The notes under the pieces are model-generated. The model was not told the DNA's origin and ran no database searches. It was given only the letters and a program-made list of their open reading frames with translations. A stretch of DNA of 64,000 bases from Roseiarcus sp963813555. Lineage in GTDB: Bacteria > Pseudomonadota > Alphaproteobacteria > Rhizobiales > Beijerinckiaceae. Positions 1 to 8,862 of this stretch are shown piece by piece (within the stretch, counting starts at the first letter, position 1; the number at the start of each line of letters is the position of its first letter). The translations under genes were made by a program, and so were the position numbers. Location of the stretch: the NCBI GenBank assembly GCA_963813555.1, contig CAWEZX010000004.1, positions 124,001 to 188,000 on the forward strand. The letters run 5' to 3'.

Positions 1-197
1 CCTACCAGCCGGCGCAGGAACGGCGACGCGACCGCGACCGCTCTCGCCGGGCTCTGCTGCGCTGAGCCCACTCCCGCAAGGCTCGCTGCGCTTCCCTTGC
101 GGTGGCGCACGAACGTGTAGCAATCGGGACTCAGGGCGCCCGCGTGCTCGCGTCTCGCTCCGGGATTCGTTACAGCGCCCGATTTGGACCATTCGGA

Positions 198-578
198 TCA
201 CAAACAATGGCTTTCGTAGGCGCCGCTCACATTGGTGAGGGTCCCTGCCGCGTCTGCTCGCCACAGCACGTGAACGATCCTGTCGCATAGCATGCCGTTG
301 AAAATGAACATGCCCACGCTGACGTCGCCTCGAGGCCAATCAGGAACAAAGTTCGCCCCGGCGAGGTAGCCGATCAGCTTGTCTTGGCTGGTTCCTACGG
401 GGAAGCGCTCGCGAAGCCGGGCGTCGAGTTCGCGAGAGAATTGGGATTCGTCGCCAGGCAGCGTTGCGACGATTTCCGGCATGATCCGAACGCCCAGCGT
501 CATTCTTCCTGCCGCGAAAGATAGAGCCGCGAGAACTAGCGTCGCCCCTGCCCAAGCCACACGGTGCATCATTGCCAT
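198..578 (-). CDS. Hypothetical membrane-anchored or secreted protein
   Basis: No family is recognised. The product of about 126 residues opens with a basic start (MAMMHR) and one hydrophobic stretch of about 20 residues, which looks like an uncleaved anchor or signal sequence. A mixed soluble domain follows with two cysteines near the end. Three in-frame ATGs lie close together at 578, 572 and 569. I chose the first because a weak purine-rich TAGGA precedes it; a start further upstream at 620 is possible but adds residues with no hydrophobic character. It reads away from the DUF3311 gene and appears to stand alone. Function unknown. Confidence 0.5.
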   Translation of the reverse strand: MAMMHRVAWAGATLVLAALSFAAGRMTLGVRIMPEIVATLPGDESQFSRELDARLRERFPVGTSQDKLIGYLAGANFVPDWPRGDVSVGMFIFNGMLCDRIVHVLWRADAAGTLTNVSGAYESHCL

Positions 579-757
579 TCCTACGCCGCGAAGCTGGGCG
601 AATGGCACGAGGGCCGCCAAGCCACAAGCACGGCTTCGGGCCTTCGCCCCGCCGTCGCAAACGCGTCAATCAATCCCTGTTGGGCAGCTTGCGCGGGGGC
701 GTCCGGTATGCTCCCTGAGGGAGCCTCGATCGCGAGCCAGCATATCGGAGAGTTCTC

Positions 758-955
758 ATGAAACCCATTCACTGGCTGGCCGTCATTCCGTTCGTCGGCA
801 TGCTGGTCGGTCCGGCGTTCCATAACGAGGTTGATCCGTTCATCCTCGGGATGCCTTTCCCCCTCGGCTGGATCGCGGTCTGGGTCGTGCTGACGGCGAT
901 CATCATGGCCGTCGTCTATCTGATCGATCCGGCGAACCGCGAGGATGCGCCATGA
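758..955 (+). CDS. DUF3311 small membrane protein
   Basis: This 65-residue protein has two transmembrane helices separated by a short loop, with a proline-rich turn and an acidic tail. That is the size and layout of DUF3311 proteins. These are known to be encoded directly upstream of sodium:solute symporters and are presumed small accessory subunits. Its stop overlaps the start of the symporter by four bases (ATGA), so the two are translationally coupled. The residues between helices (FHNEVDPFILG) are typical of the family. Confidence 0.8.
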   Translation: MKPIHWLAVIPFVGMLVGPAFHNEVDPFILGMPFPLGWIAVWVVLTAIIMAVVYLIDPANREDAP

Positions 956-2415
956 CCGCAGCCCTGGCCCTGATCGCGCTCGCCGCGCTGGCCGCCCTGG
1001 CTCTGGGCCTCGTCGCCCGCGCCGGGCGGGACATGGACCTCGAGCAATGGGCGGTGGGCGGGCGCGGCTTCGGCTGGATCCTCGTCTTCCTGCTGCTGGC
1101 CGGCGAAATCTACACCACTTTCACCTTTCTGGGCGCGTCCGGCTTTTCCTACGGGCTCGGGGCTCCGGTCTATTATATCCTGGCCTACGGCTCGCTCGCT
1201 TATGTGATCGCCTATTTCCTGCTGCCCCTGGTCTGGAGCTACGGCAGGCAGCACGGCCTGCACTCGCAGCCGGATTTCTTCGTCCGCAAATATGGGAGCC
1301 CGTCGCTGGGCGTGCTGGTCTCGATTGTCGATCTGGTGGCGCTGGTCCCCTATCTCGTGCTGCAGCTCACCGGCCTCGGCATCATCGTCACAGCGGCAGG
1401 CTACGGCGCCATCCCCAAGGATGCGGCGATCTGGATCGGCGCCGCGATCGTCACGGTTTATGTCATGATGTCCGGCATCCGCGGCTCGGCCTATACGGCG
1501 GTGGTCAAGGACATCCTGATCCTTGGCGTGGTGCTCTTCCTCGGCATCTATCTGCCGCTGCATCTCTATGGCGGCATCGGCCCGATGTTCGAGAAGATCG
1601 CCGCCGCCAAGCCGGGCTTTCTCGTCTTTCCGGCAAGCGGGCAGAGCGTCGCCTGGTTCATCTCCACCGTGCTCTTGACCGCTGTCGGCTTCTTCATGTG
1701 GCCGCAATCCTTCGCCACCGCCTACTCGGCGAAGGACGCCCGCGTCTTCCGGCGCAATGCGATTGTCCTGCCGATTTACCAGCTCATACTGCTGTTCGTG
1801 TTCTTCGTCGGCTTCGCCGCGGTGCTGCAAGTGCCCGGACTGAAGGGGGCGGACACCAATCTCGCGCTGTTCAAGCTGGCGACGCGGGAGTTCTCGCCGG
1901 CTGTGGTCGGCCTGATCGGCGCCGCGGGCGTCTTCACGGCGCTGGTCCCCGGCTCGCTGATCGCGATGACGGCGGCGATGCTGCTTTCCAAAAACCTGAT
2001 TGGCGTCCTGCGTCCGGAGGCGACCGACGCCCAGACTGTGGCCCTCGCCAAGTGGATGGTGCCGGTCGTGATGCTGGTCGCCGTCTATTTCACCTTGACC
2101 GGCAACGCGACGATCGTGACGATGCTTTTGGTGGGCTACAGCTTCGTCACTCAGCTATTTCCGGCCGTCATCGTGAGCCTGATGCCGCGCAATCCGACGA
2201 CGCCGGCCGGCGCCTTCGCCGGAATTCTTGTCGGCGCAATCGTCGCCGCGGTCCTCAGCTTCACGCACGCGACCATCGGCTCCCTGTTCCCCGCCCTGCC
2301 TCAGGCGATCCGCGACCTCAACGTCGGCATCATCGCGCTTGCCGCGAATATCGTCGCGATGGTCGTCGTGAGCGCGATGACCAGGCCGCGCGCGGTCCCG
2401 GCCCGCGCGGTCTGA
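952..2415 (+). CDS. Sodium:solute symporter family protein (SSS/SLC5)
   Basis: A 487-residue integral membrane protein with about 13 hydrophobic helices, the length and pattern of the SSS (SLC5) family that includes MctP- and PanF-like carriers for monocarboxylates and related acids. The motif GRGFGWILVF followed by a helix and then TTFTFLGASGF near residues 40-65 is the usual first sodium-site region. The coupled DUF3311 partner upstream favours the MctP-like branch. The substrate cannot be read from the sequence; pyruvate, propionate, lactate or another organic acid are guesses. The gene ends at 2415 with no linked gene downstream. Confidence 0.82.
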   Translation: MTAALALIALAALAALALGLVARAGRDMDLEQWAVGGRGFGWILVFLLLAGEIYTTFTFLGASGFSYGLGAPVYYILAYGSLAYVIAYFLLPLVWSYGRQHGLHSQPDFFVRKYGSPSLGVLVSIVDLVALVPYLVLQLTGLGIIVTAAGYGAIPKDAAIWIGAAIVTVYVMMSGIRGSAYTAVVKDILILGVVLFLGIYLPLHLYGGIGPMFEKIAAAKPGFLVFPASGQSVAWFISTVLLTAVGFFMWPQSFATAYSAKDARVFRRNAIVLPIYQLILLFVFFVGFAAVLQVPGLKGADTNLALFKLATREFSPAVVGLIGAAGVFTALVPGSLIAMTAAMLLSKNLIGVLRPEATDAQTVALAKWMVPVVMLVAVYFTLTGNATIVTMLLVGYSFVTQLFPAVIVSLMPRNPTTPAGAFAGILVGAIVAAVLSFTHATIGSLFPALPQAIRDLNVGIIALAANIVAMVVVSAMTRPRAVPARAV

Positions 2416-2629
2416 AGGCGGGCAAGAGATCAGCTGCGATCGGAGTCCTGCTCCGCGAGGACGTCGCCGATCGCCCGCGCGCCGCTCGCCTGGCGCGGCG
2501 ATAGCCCCGTTAGCGGCTCGACTTTCAATGGGCGGCCGGGAAGGCAGAGTTATTGGGATTTGCTTGCTTTTATTTGCGCTGGCTTGGCTTGTTTGGCCGC
2601 CAAACCCGCGGCCGCGGCCTCGCAGGCCT

Positions 2630-3715
2630 TCAGGCCTTCGTCGCCGGATGCAGCGGCACGGTGGCGACGAATGAGGAGCCCTGGTTCACCCGGCTGGTGA
2701 TGGTCAGCCTACCACGATGCCGGGTCAGGATGTGCTTGACGATGGCGAGGCCTAAGCCCGTGCCGTTCTTGGCCCGGCTCTGGGTGGCGTCGACACGGTA
2801 GAATCGCTCGGTCAGCCGCGGCAGGTGCTCCGGCGCAATGCCGTGTCCATAGTCCCGCACGGTTAAGGCGCCCTCCTTCTCCGTCGTCGAGACTGTGACC
2901 TCGACCGCGCCCCCGGCGCCCGAATCGACGCGGACGCCATATTTGATCGCGTTCTCGATCAGGTTCTCGGCCACCCGGAGCAGTTCGTCGCGGTCGCCGG
3001 CGACCATCACCGGCTGCTCGGCGCTGAGACGGATGTCGAGGCCGAGATCCTTGGCCATTGGGGTCAGCGCATCGACGACGCTGCGGGTCGTCTGCGCCAG
3101 GTCGACGACGGTTTCGGGCTTGAGGTGCTGCTTCTGCTCGATGCGCGAGAGCGACAGCAGGTCTTCGATCAGCCGCGCCATGCGCCGCCCCTGCTCGCGC
3201 ATGATGGCGAGGAACCGGTCGCGCGCCTTCGCGTCGTCGTGCGCCGAGCCTTGTAGGGTCTCGATGAAGCCGAGCAGCGAGGCGAGCGGCGTGCGCAGCT
3301 CATGACTGGCGTTGGCGATGAAGTCGACCCGCAACCGCTCGACGCGGCGCGCTTCGGTCTGATCGCGCAGGGTGATGAGCGTCGCCACGACTTCGCCTTG
3401 CGCCGTCGCGAGCGGCGCGACGCACACGTCGAACAGTCGTTCGACCGGCACGCGCTCGCTCCACTGCACCGTCTCGGCTTCGCCGCTCGCCATCACCCGG
3501 CGGCGCGCATCGATGACGTCGGGCGCGCGTAAACCCAGCACTAGCGAATCGCCGACCCTAAGGCCGGGCAGCAGATTGAGCGCCGGCTTATTGGCCGCGG
3601 CTGCGCGCTCGTCTGAACTCACGATCACCGCAGGCTCAGGCATCGCGCCGACCAGCTCCGCCGCAAACGGTGATCGCACGAGATCGGCGAGTTTTTGCGC
3701 GTCGGCGCTGCTCAT
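2630..3715 (-). CDS. PhoR-like sensor histidine kinase without membrane helices
   Basis: A 361-residue kinase with a PAS-like region (about 20-125), a dimerisation domain with phospho-accepting His138 (ASHELRTPL), and an HATPase domain: N-box Asn251/Asn255 (NLIENAIKYG), G1 box DYGHGI at 289-294 and G2 box GTGLGLAI at 318-325. The order and motifs match PhoR of alphaproteobacteria, which senses phosphate through PstSCAB/PhoU. Unlike typical PhoR it shows no N-terminal transmembrane segments and no neighbouring phoB or pst genes, so the partner response regulator is encoded elsewhere. It reads in the same direction as the UPF0104 gene, 12 bases upstream, and the two are probably cotranscribed. 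Confidence 0.8.
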   Translation of the reverse strand: MSSADAQKLADLVRSPFAAELVGAMPEPAVIVSSDERAAAANKPALNLLPGLRVGDSLVLGLRAPDVIDARRRVMASGEAETVQWSERVPVERLFDVCVAPLATAQGEVVATLITLRDQTEARRVERLRVDFIANASHELRTPLASLLGFIETLQGSAHDDAKARDRFLAIMREQGRRMARLIEDLLSLSRIEQKQHLKPETVVDLAQTTRSVVDALTPMAKDLGLDIRLSAEQPVMVAGDRDELLRVAENLIENAIKYGVRVDSGAGGAVEVTVSTTEKEGALTVRDYGHGIAPEHLPRLTERFYRVDATQSRAKNGTGLGLAIVKHILTRHRGRLTITSRVNQGSSFVATVPLHPATKA

Positions 3716-3727
3716 CGCGCGGGCCCG

Positions 3728-4795
3728 CTAGTCGTCCGACCGGGCCGACATCGCTTCGCGCAGCGGACGCCAGCGGCGCACAGCCTCGACGCCGCCCAGC
3801 ATCGCCATCGCGGCGATGAAGGGGACAGCGTAATAGACGCCGCGAAAGATGAGGAGCGAAGCCAGCACGGCCTCCTGGGAGCCGCCGACGCCCTGGAGGA
3901 TCGTCGCCTCGAACACGCCAATGCCGCCAGGCGCATGGCTGGCGATGCCGAGCATGGAGGCGAACGAATAGAGCGTCGCGAATGTGGGGAAGCCGAACCG
4001 GTTGTCGCGGGGCAGCAGAACATAGAGCGACGCTGACGCCGAGCAGATGTCAATGATGCCAAGCGCCATTTGCCCCAGCGTGAGCCGCAGGCCTGGAAGC
4101 TTGAAATCGCCAAGGACCGCCGCGCCCCGCCAACGCATGCGGGCGATCCAGACAAGATAGGCGATCAGCGCGCCGATCACGCCGGCGCCGATCAGGCGAT
4201 TGGCGAGCGGATGGAAATGATCGATATCGGCGATCGGATCGGACGCCGACAGGAACCCGGCGCCGACTACGAGTCCCATGCCGAGCCAGAAGGTAATCCC
4301 GGCCACGACCGTGAGGCTTGCAATCTTGCCGGCGGAGAGTCCCGAAGGTCCATAGATCCAATAACGGACCGCGCCCCCCGTCACCAACGGAAACCCGAGC
4401 GTGAAGGAAAACGCATAGCTGGTGAAGGACGCCAGCGCCGTCAGCCGGTAGGGAACCTTGATCCCGAGGTGACGAAGCGCCAGTCCGTCATAGCCGGTGA
4501 GCGCGAGGTAGCTCAACGCCGTGAAGGCGAACGAGAGCATGAACTGATCGCCGCTCGTCCCGGCGATCGCGGCCTTGACTTTGTTCGGATCGATGCGGGC
4601 GAGCGTGCGCAGAAAGATCGTGAGCGAACCGGCGATGATGATGACGCTCGCCGCCAGGCCGAACCGTCGTAAAGTGGAGCGCCGCGTCCTGATGATCTCG
4701 ATGAGGCGCCCGAGGAGTGTCGGCGGCTTCGAGGGCGGCGGCGCTTCGATCGGCGCCCAGTTGGAAACCGGACGTCGTTTCTGGGCTTGCGCCAT
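3728..4795 (-). CDS. UPF0104 / lysylphosphatidylglycerol synthase-like membrane domain protein
   Basis: This 355-residue protein is almost entirely transmembrane, with about eight helices after a basic N-terminal tail of some 50 residues. It matches the flippase-like domain of MprF (LPG_synthase_TM, UPF0104). The conserved helix segment SFTLGFPLVTGGAVRYW near residues 130-146 and the APGGIGVFEA element near 290 are typical. It lacks the cytosolic aminoacyl-transferase domain, so it is unlikely to make lysyl-phosphatidylglycerol by itself. A lipid transport role is inferred. It lies upstream of the histidine kinase in the same direction. Confidence 0.78.
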   Translation of the reverse strand: MAQAQKRRPVSNWAPIEAPPPSKPPTLLGRLIEIIRTRRSTLRRFGLAASVIIIAGSLTIFLRTLARIDPNKVKAAIAGTSGDQFMLSFAFTALSYLALTGYDGLALRHLGIKVPYRLTALASFTSYAFSFTLGFPLVTGGAVRYWIYGPSGLSAGKIASLTVVAGITFWLGMGLVVGAGFLSASDPIADIDHFHPLANRLIGAGVIGALIAYLVWIARMRWRGAAVLGDFKLPGLRLTLGQMALGIIDICSASASLYVLLPRDNRFGFPTFATLYSFASMLGIASHAPGGIGVFEATILQGVGGSQEAVLASLLIFRGVYYAVPFIAAMAMLGGVEAVRRWRPLREAMSARSDD

Positions 4796-4870
4796 GCCTA
4801 GATCCTGTTGACGATGCCGCCGCCTATAGGGCCATGCCGCTCGAGGCGCAAGCGATGGCCGCGCACATCG

Positions 4871-5857
4871 TCAACCGACCGCAACCCGTTGCTTGGTTTT
4901 CCACGACCTATAGGCTGCGTCGGCAAGCAACAGCGCCTTGAGGCCGTCTTCACCGTCCGGATGAGGCTTCTTTCCGGCTTTCACAGCGGCGATGAAAGCA
5001 TCGAGCTCGTTGCGATAGGCCGCCTCGTAGCGCTCGAGGAAGAAGTTGAGCGCCTTGTCGCTGGTGAAGCCGTGCGCGCCGGCCCACTCGACCGTCGTCT
5101 CGCGCACATTCGCGGCGTGGACCATGCCGTTCACGCCATGCGCTTCGACCCGCTGGTCATAACCGTAAGCCGCGCGGCGCGAATTGGAGATCTGCGCCAC
5201 CTTGCCGGACGCCGTCTCCATGATGACAACGGCGGTGTCGATGTCGCCGGCCTCTCCAATCGCCTTGTCGACAAGCGCCGACCCCATCGCGCTCACCGCC
5301 ACCGGCTCCTCGCCGAGGACAAACCGAGCCATGTCGAAGTCGTGGATCATCATGTCGCGAAACAGGCCCCCCGAGCGGGCGATATAGGAGATTGGCGGCG
5401 GCGAGGGGTCGCGCGAGACGATGGAGACGATTTCGAGAGCGCCGATCGCGCCCTCGGCGACGCGGCGGCGCAGCGCGGTAAGATTGGGGTCGAAGCGCCG
5501 ATTGAAGCCGACCATCAGCGTCGCGCCGGTTTGCTTGACGACATCGAGACAGGCGCGGACACGGTCGACGTCGAGGTGGATCGGTTTCTCGCAAAAGATC
5601 GCCTTCTTGGCGCGAGCCGCGCGCTCGATGAGATCGGCGTGTGTATCGGTGGGGGAGCAGATGGCGATCGCATCGACGTCCTTCGAGGCAAGGATCGCGT
5701 CGATTTCGGCGACCTTGGCGCCCGTCGTCTTGGCCAAGGCGTGGGCCGCCGCCGGATCGGCGTCGGCGACGAAGGCCACCTGGCTGTCGGAACGCGCCGC
5801 GACGTTGCCGCCATGGATCTTGCCGATCCGACCCGCTCCGATGATCCCGAATTGCAT
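4871..5857 (-). CDS. iolG: Inositol 2-dehydrogenase
   Basis: NAD-dependent oxidation of myo-inositol to scyllo-inosose, the first step of inositol catabolism. The 328-residue protein is a Gfo/Idh/MocA enzyme with Rossmann motif GAGRIG (residues 7-12), catalytic Lys91 in CEKPIHLDV, and the Asp168/His172 pair in DMMIHDFD. The start at 5857 is chosen because GGGAGG sits seven bases upstream and because the Rossmann strand MQFGIIGAGRIG begins immediately. A start at 5890 would add an implausible tail. It is divergent from the SDR-iolCDEB genes across a shared AT-rich promoter region. Confidence 0.9.
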   Translation of the reverse strand: MQFGIIGAGRIGKIHGGNVAARSDSQVAFVADADPAAAHALAKTTGAKVAEIDAILASKDVDAIAICSPTDTHADLIERAARAKKAIFCEKPIHLDVDRVRACLDVVKQTGATLMVGFNRRFDPNLTALRRRVAEGAIGALEIVSIVSRDPSPPPISYIARSGGLFRDMMIHDFDMARFVLGEEPVAVSAMGSALVDKAIGEAGDIDTAVVIMETASGKVAQISNSRRAAYGYDQRVEAHGVNGMVHAANVRETTVEWAGAHGFTSDKALNFFLERYEAAYRNELDAFIAAVKAGKKPHPDGEDGLKALLLADAAYRSWKTKQRVAVG

Positions 5858-5907
5858 CCAATCCTCCCTTGGAGGCGCCGAGCCGTCCAAACGCGCGCCT
5901 CGTCAAA

Positions 5908-5955
5908 AAAGAATATACGTTCCATATTGACTTGGGAATAGAATTTTTGTTTCAT
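5908..5955. promoter_or_regulatory. Divergent iol promoter region with possible IolR (RpiR-type) operators
   Basis: This is the AT-rich part of the 170-base gap between iolG and the SDR-iolC operon. It contains AGAA-N6-TTCC at 5910-5923 and a weaker AGAA-N6-TTTC at 5940-5953. Rhizobial IolR regulators bind GGAA-N6-TTCC palindromes, so these are reasonable operators for both directions. No iolR gene lies in the window, so the regulator is inferred. Confidence 0.4.
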
Positions 5956-6027
5956 TCATGACGATGACGCCAACAGGGTGGGCAAATACGTCCCGCCGTC
6001 GCGGCCTCAAGCCCCGAGGAGAGCCCC

Positions 6028-6879
6028 ATGGCCAACACCCCCGCGCGCGAGGCTGACGCGTCCGCGCGCCCGGCCTATCGAGGGCCGGCCAATCTGAGCG
6101 GCAAGATCGCGATCGTCACGGGCGGCACGCAAGGCCTGGGCGAGGCCATCGCGCGGCTGTTCGGCGAGCGCGGCGCCGCCGGGATTGTCGTCACTGGCCG
6201 CAATGCGGAGAGGGGCGAGCGCGTCGCGAGCGACATTTCAGCGGCCGGCTGTCCGACTGTCTTTGTTAAGGCGGATCTCACAAACGTCGCCGATTGCCGC
6301 AAGGTGGTCGCGAGGGCGGACGAGCGCTTCGGCCGCGTCGATGCGCTGGTCAACGCCGCCGCGCTGACCGATCGCGGCAATATTTTTGACACCACTGAGC
6401 AGCGCTACAACGAGATCTTCGACGCGAACGTGCGCGGGCCGTTCTTCCTCATTCAGGAGAGCGTGCGCGTCATGCGCCGGGAGAAGATTGCGGGTTCGAT
6501 TGTCAACATCCAGTCGATGTCGGCCCACGGCGGCCAGCCGTTCAACATCGCTTATTGCGCCTCCAAGGGAGCGCTCGCCACATTGACACGCAACGTCGCC
6601 CATTCGCTCCTCAAATTCCGGATCCGCGTCAACGGGCTCAATATCGGCTGGATGTCGACGCCGGGCGAGGACAACATCCAGAAGACCTATCACGGCGCCA
6701 AGGACGGCTGGCTCGAGGAGGCTGTCAAGGCAAAGCCTTTTGGTCGTTTGATCGATCCGAAGGAAGTGGCGCGCGCTTGCGCATATCTCTGCTCGGACGA
6801 ATCCGGGTTGATGACCGGATCGAATATCGACTTTGACCAGAACGTCCTCGGCGCCAGCGACCCGCCGCTCGAACCTTGA
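6028..6879 (+). CDS. SDR-family NAD(P)-dependent oxidoreductase of the iol operon
   Basis: A 283-residue classical short-chain dehydrogenase with cofactor motif TGGTQGLG at residues 31-38, NAA-type motif VNAAA near 109, and catalytic Ser163 or Ser165, Tyr176 and Lys180 (YCASK). The start ATG at 6028 has GAGGAGAG seven bases upstream. As first gene of the iolC-D-E-B run it probably oxidises an inositol isomer or a related polyol such as scyllo- or chiro-inositol; this is inferred from position only. Its stop codon lies 11 bases before the chosen iolC start. Motif residues are intact. Confidence 0.82.
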   Translation: MANTPAREADASARPAYRGPANLSGKIAIVTGGTQGLGEAIARLFGERGAAGIVVTGRNAERGERVASDISAAGCPTVFVKADLTNVADCRKVVARADERFGRVDALVNAAALTDRGNIFDTTEQRYNEIFDANVRGPFFLIQESVRVMRREKIAGSIVNIQSMSAHGGQPFNIAYCASKGALATLTRNVAHSLLKFRIRVNGLNIGWMSTPGEDNIQKTYHGAKDGWLEEAVKAKPFGRLIDPKEVARACAYLCSDESGLMTGSNIDFDQNVLGASDPPLEP

Positions 6880-6890
6880 GCCAGCCCACT

Positions 6891-8840
6891 ATGGCGCTTA
6901 GTCCCCGCCTGGACGTCATCACCATCGGCCGCTCGTCGGTGGACCTTTACGGCGCGCAGGTCGGTGGCCGTCTGGAGGACATGGCGACCTTCTCCAAGGC
7001 GGTCGGCGGCTGCCCGACCAACATTGCGATCGGCACGGCGCGCTTGGGGCTGAAGAGCGGCCTCATCACCCGCGTCGGCGACGAGCACATGGGCCGGTTC
7101 ATCCGCGAGCAATGCGCGCGCGAGGGCGTCGACGTCGCTGGCGTTCGAACCGATCCGGTCCGCCTCACCTCGCTCGTGCTGCTCGGCATCCGCGACGAAA
7201 AGACCTTCCCGCTCATCTTCTATCGCGACAATTGCGCCGACAGCGCCCTCGACGAGAGCGACATCGATCCTCAATATATCGAAAGCGCCAAAGCGGTGCT
7301 GGTGAGCGGCACCCATTTCGCCCGCCCGAACACGGCCGCGGCGCAATTGAAGGCGATGCGCGTCGCCCGCGCCGCCGGCCGCAAGATTGTGTTCGACATC
7401 GACTACCGGCCGAACTTATGGGGACTGGCCGGCCATGGGGCGGGCGAGGAACGCTATATTAAGTCGAGCGAGGTCACGAAGAGCCTGAGCGCCATCCTGC
7501 CGCAATGCGACCTCATCGTCGGCACCGAAGAGGAGATGATGATCGCAGGCGGGGCCGATGACCCACTCGCGGCGCTGAGAGCCGTGCGCGCCGCAAGCCA
7601 AGCGACGCTGGTCCTCAAGCGCGGCCCGATGGGCTGCGTCGTATTCCCCGACGTCATTCCCGATTCGCTCGAGCAAGGCGTCAAGGGGCCCGGCTTTCCG
7701 GTGGAGGTCTACAACGTGCTCGGCGCCGGCGACGCCTTCATGTCGGGCTTTCTGCGCGGCTGGCTGCGCGACGAACCGCTCGAGACCTGCTGCGCCTACG
7801 CCAACGCCAACGGCGCTTTCGCCGTCTCGCGCCTCTTATGCTCGGCCGAATACCCGACCTGGGCCGAGCTTAGCCGCTTCCTCAAGCATGGCTCGCCTCA
7901 TCGCGCCCTGCGCCGCGACGAGGCGCTCAATCACATCCACTGGGCGACGACCCGCCGGCCCGAGCCGCCCGCGATCATGGCGCTGGCCATCGACCATCGC
8001 GCCCAGTTCGAGAAGATCGCCGACGACGCCGGGAGCCCTCGCGAGCGCATCAGCGACTTCAAGCTGCTCGCGGTCGCGGCCGCCGCCAAGGTTGCAGCGG
8101 GCCGGCCCGGCTATGGCATGCTGCTTGACGGCACGTACGGGCGCGAGGCGCTGTTCCGCGCCCTCGATCACGGCTTCTGGATCGGCCGGCCGGTCGAGGA
8201 GCCAGGATCGCGCCCGCTCGAATTCGAGTTCGGCGGCTCGCTCGGGGCGAGGCTTCAGGAATGGCCGGTCGCGCATACGATCAAGTGCCTGTGCTTCTAT
8301 CATCCCGACGATCCGCCGGAGATGAAGACGCGGCAGGAGCGCGAGCTTCTGCGCCTGCACGACGCCGCGCGCAAGCTCGAGCGCGAATTGTTGATTGAGA
8401 TCATCGCCAGCAAGAACGGGCCGGTCGACGACCGCACAATCGCGCGCGTCATCGAGCGGCTTTATGCGATTGGAATCCAGCCGGACTGGTGGAAGCTGGA
8501 AGGCCAGGCCAGCAAAACGGCGTGGGACAACATCGCCCGGGCGATTGAGATCGGCGATCCCTTATGCCGCGGCGTGATGCTGCTTGGGCTTGAGGCGCCG
8601 GAAGAGGATCTGGCGCAGGCCTTTGCGCTGGCGCACAATTGCAGTCTGGTTAAAGGCTTCGCGGTCGGCCGCACGATCTTCGTCGAGCCCGCGGTCGAGT
8701 GGTTCGCCGGCCGTATCGACGACCGCGAGGCGGTCGAGCGCATGGCCGACGCGTTTGCCCGATTGGGTGATCTGTGGCGTGCGCGCGGGCAAATGACACG
8801 CGAGGCTGCGATCGGGGCGCCGCCGGGCGATAAACAATGA
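6891..8840 (+). CDS. iolC: 5-dehydro-2-deoxygluconokinase fused to DUF2090 domain
   Basis: Phosphorylates 5-dehydro-2-deoxy-D-gluconate in inositol catabolism. The first ~330 of 649 residues form a PfkB/ribokinase fold. It starts with DVITIGRSSVDLYG, and the anion-hole signature GAGDAF (Gly278-Asp281, Asp281 catalytic) is intact. The last ~300 residues are the DUF2090 domain, an aldolase-like TIM barrel found fused to IolC in proteobacteria that may act on the kinase product. The ATG at 6891 was chosen; a TTG at 6876 would overlap the SDR stop. Confidence 0.9.
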   Translation: MALSPRLDVITIGRSSVDLYGAQVGGRLEDMATFSKAVGGCPTNIAIGTARLGLKSGLITRVGDEHMGRFIREQCAREGVDVAGVRTDPVRLTSLVLLGIRDEKTFPLIFYRDNCADSALDESDIDPQYIESAKAVLVSGTHFARPNTAAAQLKAMRVARAAGRKIVFDIDYRPNLWGLAGHGAGEERYIKSSEVTKSLSAILPQCDLIVGTEEEMMIAGGADDPLAALRAVRAASQATLVLKRGPMGCVVFPDVIPDSLEQGVKGPGFPVEVYNVLGAGDAFMSGFLRGWLRDEPLETCCAYANANGAFAVSRLLCSAEYPTWAELSRFLKHGSPHRALRRDEALNHIHWATTRRPEPPAIMALAIDHRAQFEKIADDAGSPRERISDFKLLAVAAAAKVAAGRPGYGMLLDGTYGREALFRALDHGFWIGRPVEEPGSRPLEFEFGGSLGARLQEWPVAHTIKCLCFYHPDDPPEMKTRQERELLRLHDAARKLERELLIEIIASKNGPVDDRTIARVIERLYAIGIQPDWWKLEGQASKTAWDNIARAIEIGDPLCRGVMLLGLEAPEEDLAQAFALAHNCSLVKGFAVGRTIFVEPAVEWFAGRIDDREAVERMADAFARLGDLWRARGQMTREAAIGAPPGDKQ

Positions 8841-8862
8841 TCGAAGCGGGAAAGTGTGCGCC

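Noticed and set aside
3..65. Open frame at the left edge ending in TGA, reading YQPAQERRRDRDRSRR
   Set aside because: Could be the last 20 codons of an upstream gene, but it is too short and of too low complexity to support.
945..2504. Long open frame in another phase over the symporter gene
   Set aside because: Arginine/proline-rich shadow of a GC-rich gene; the 952-2415 frame has the membrane helices and coupling to DUF3311.
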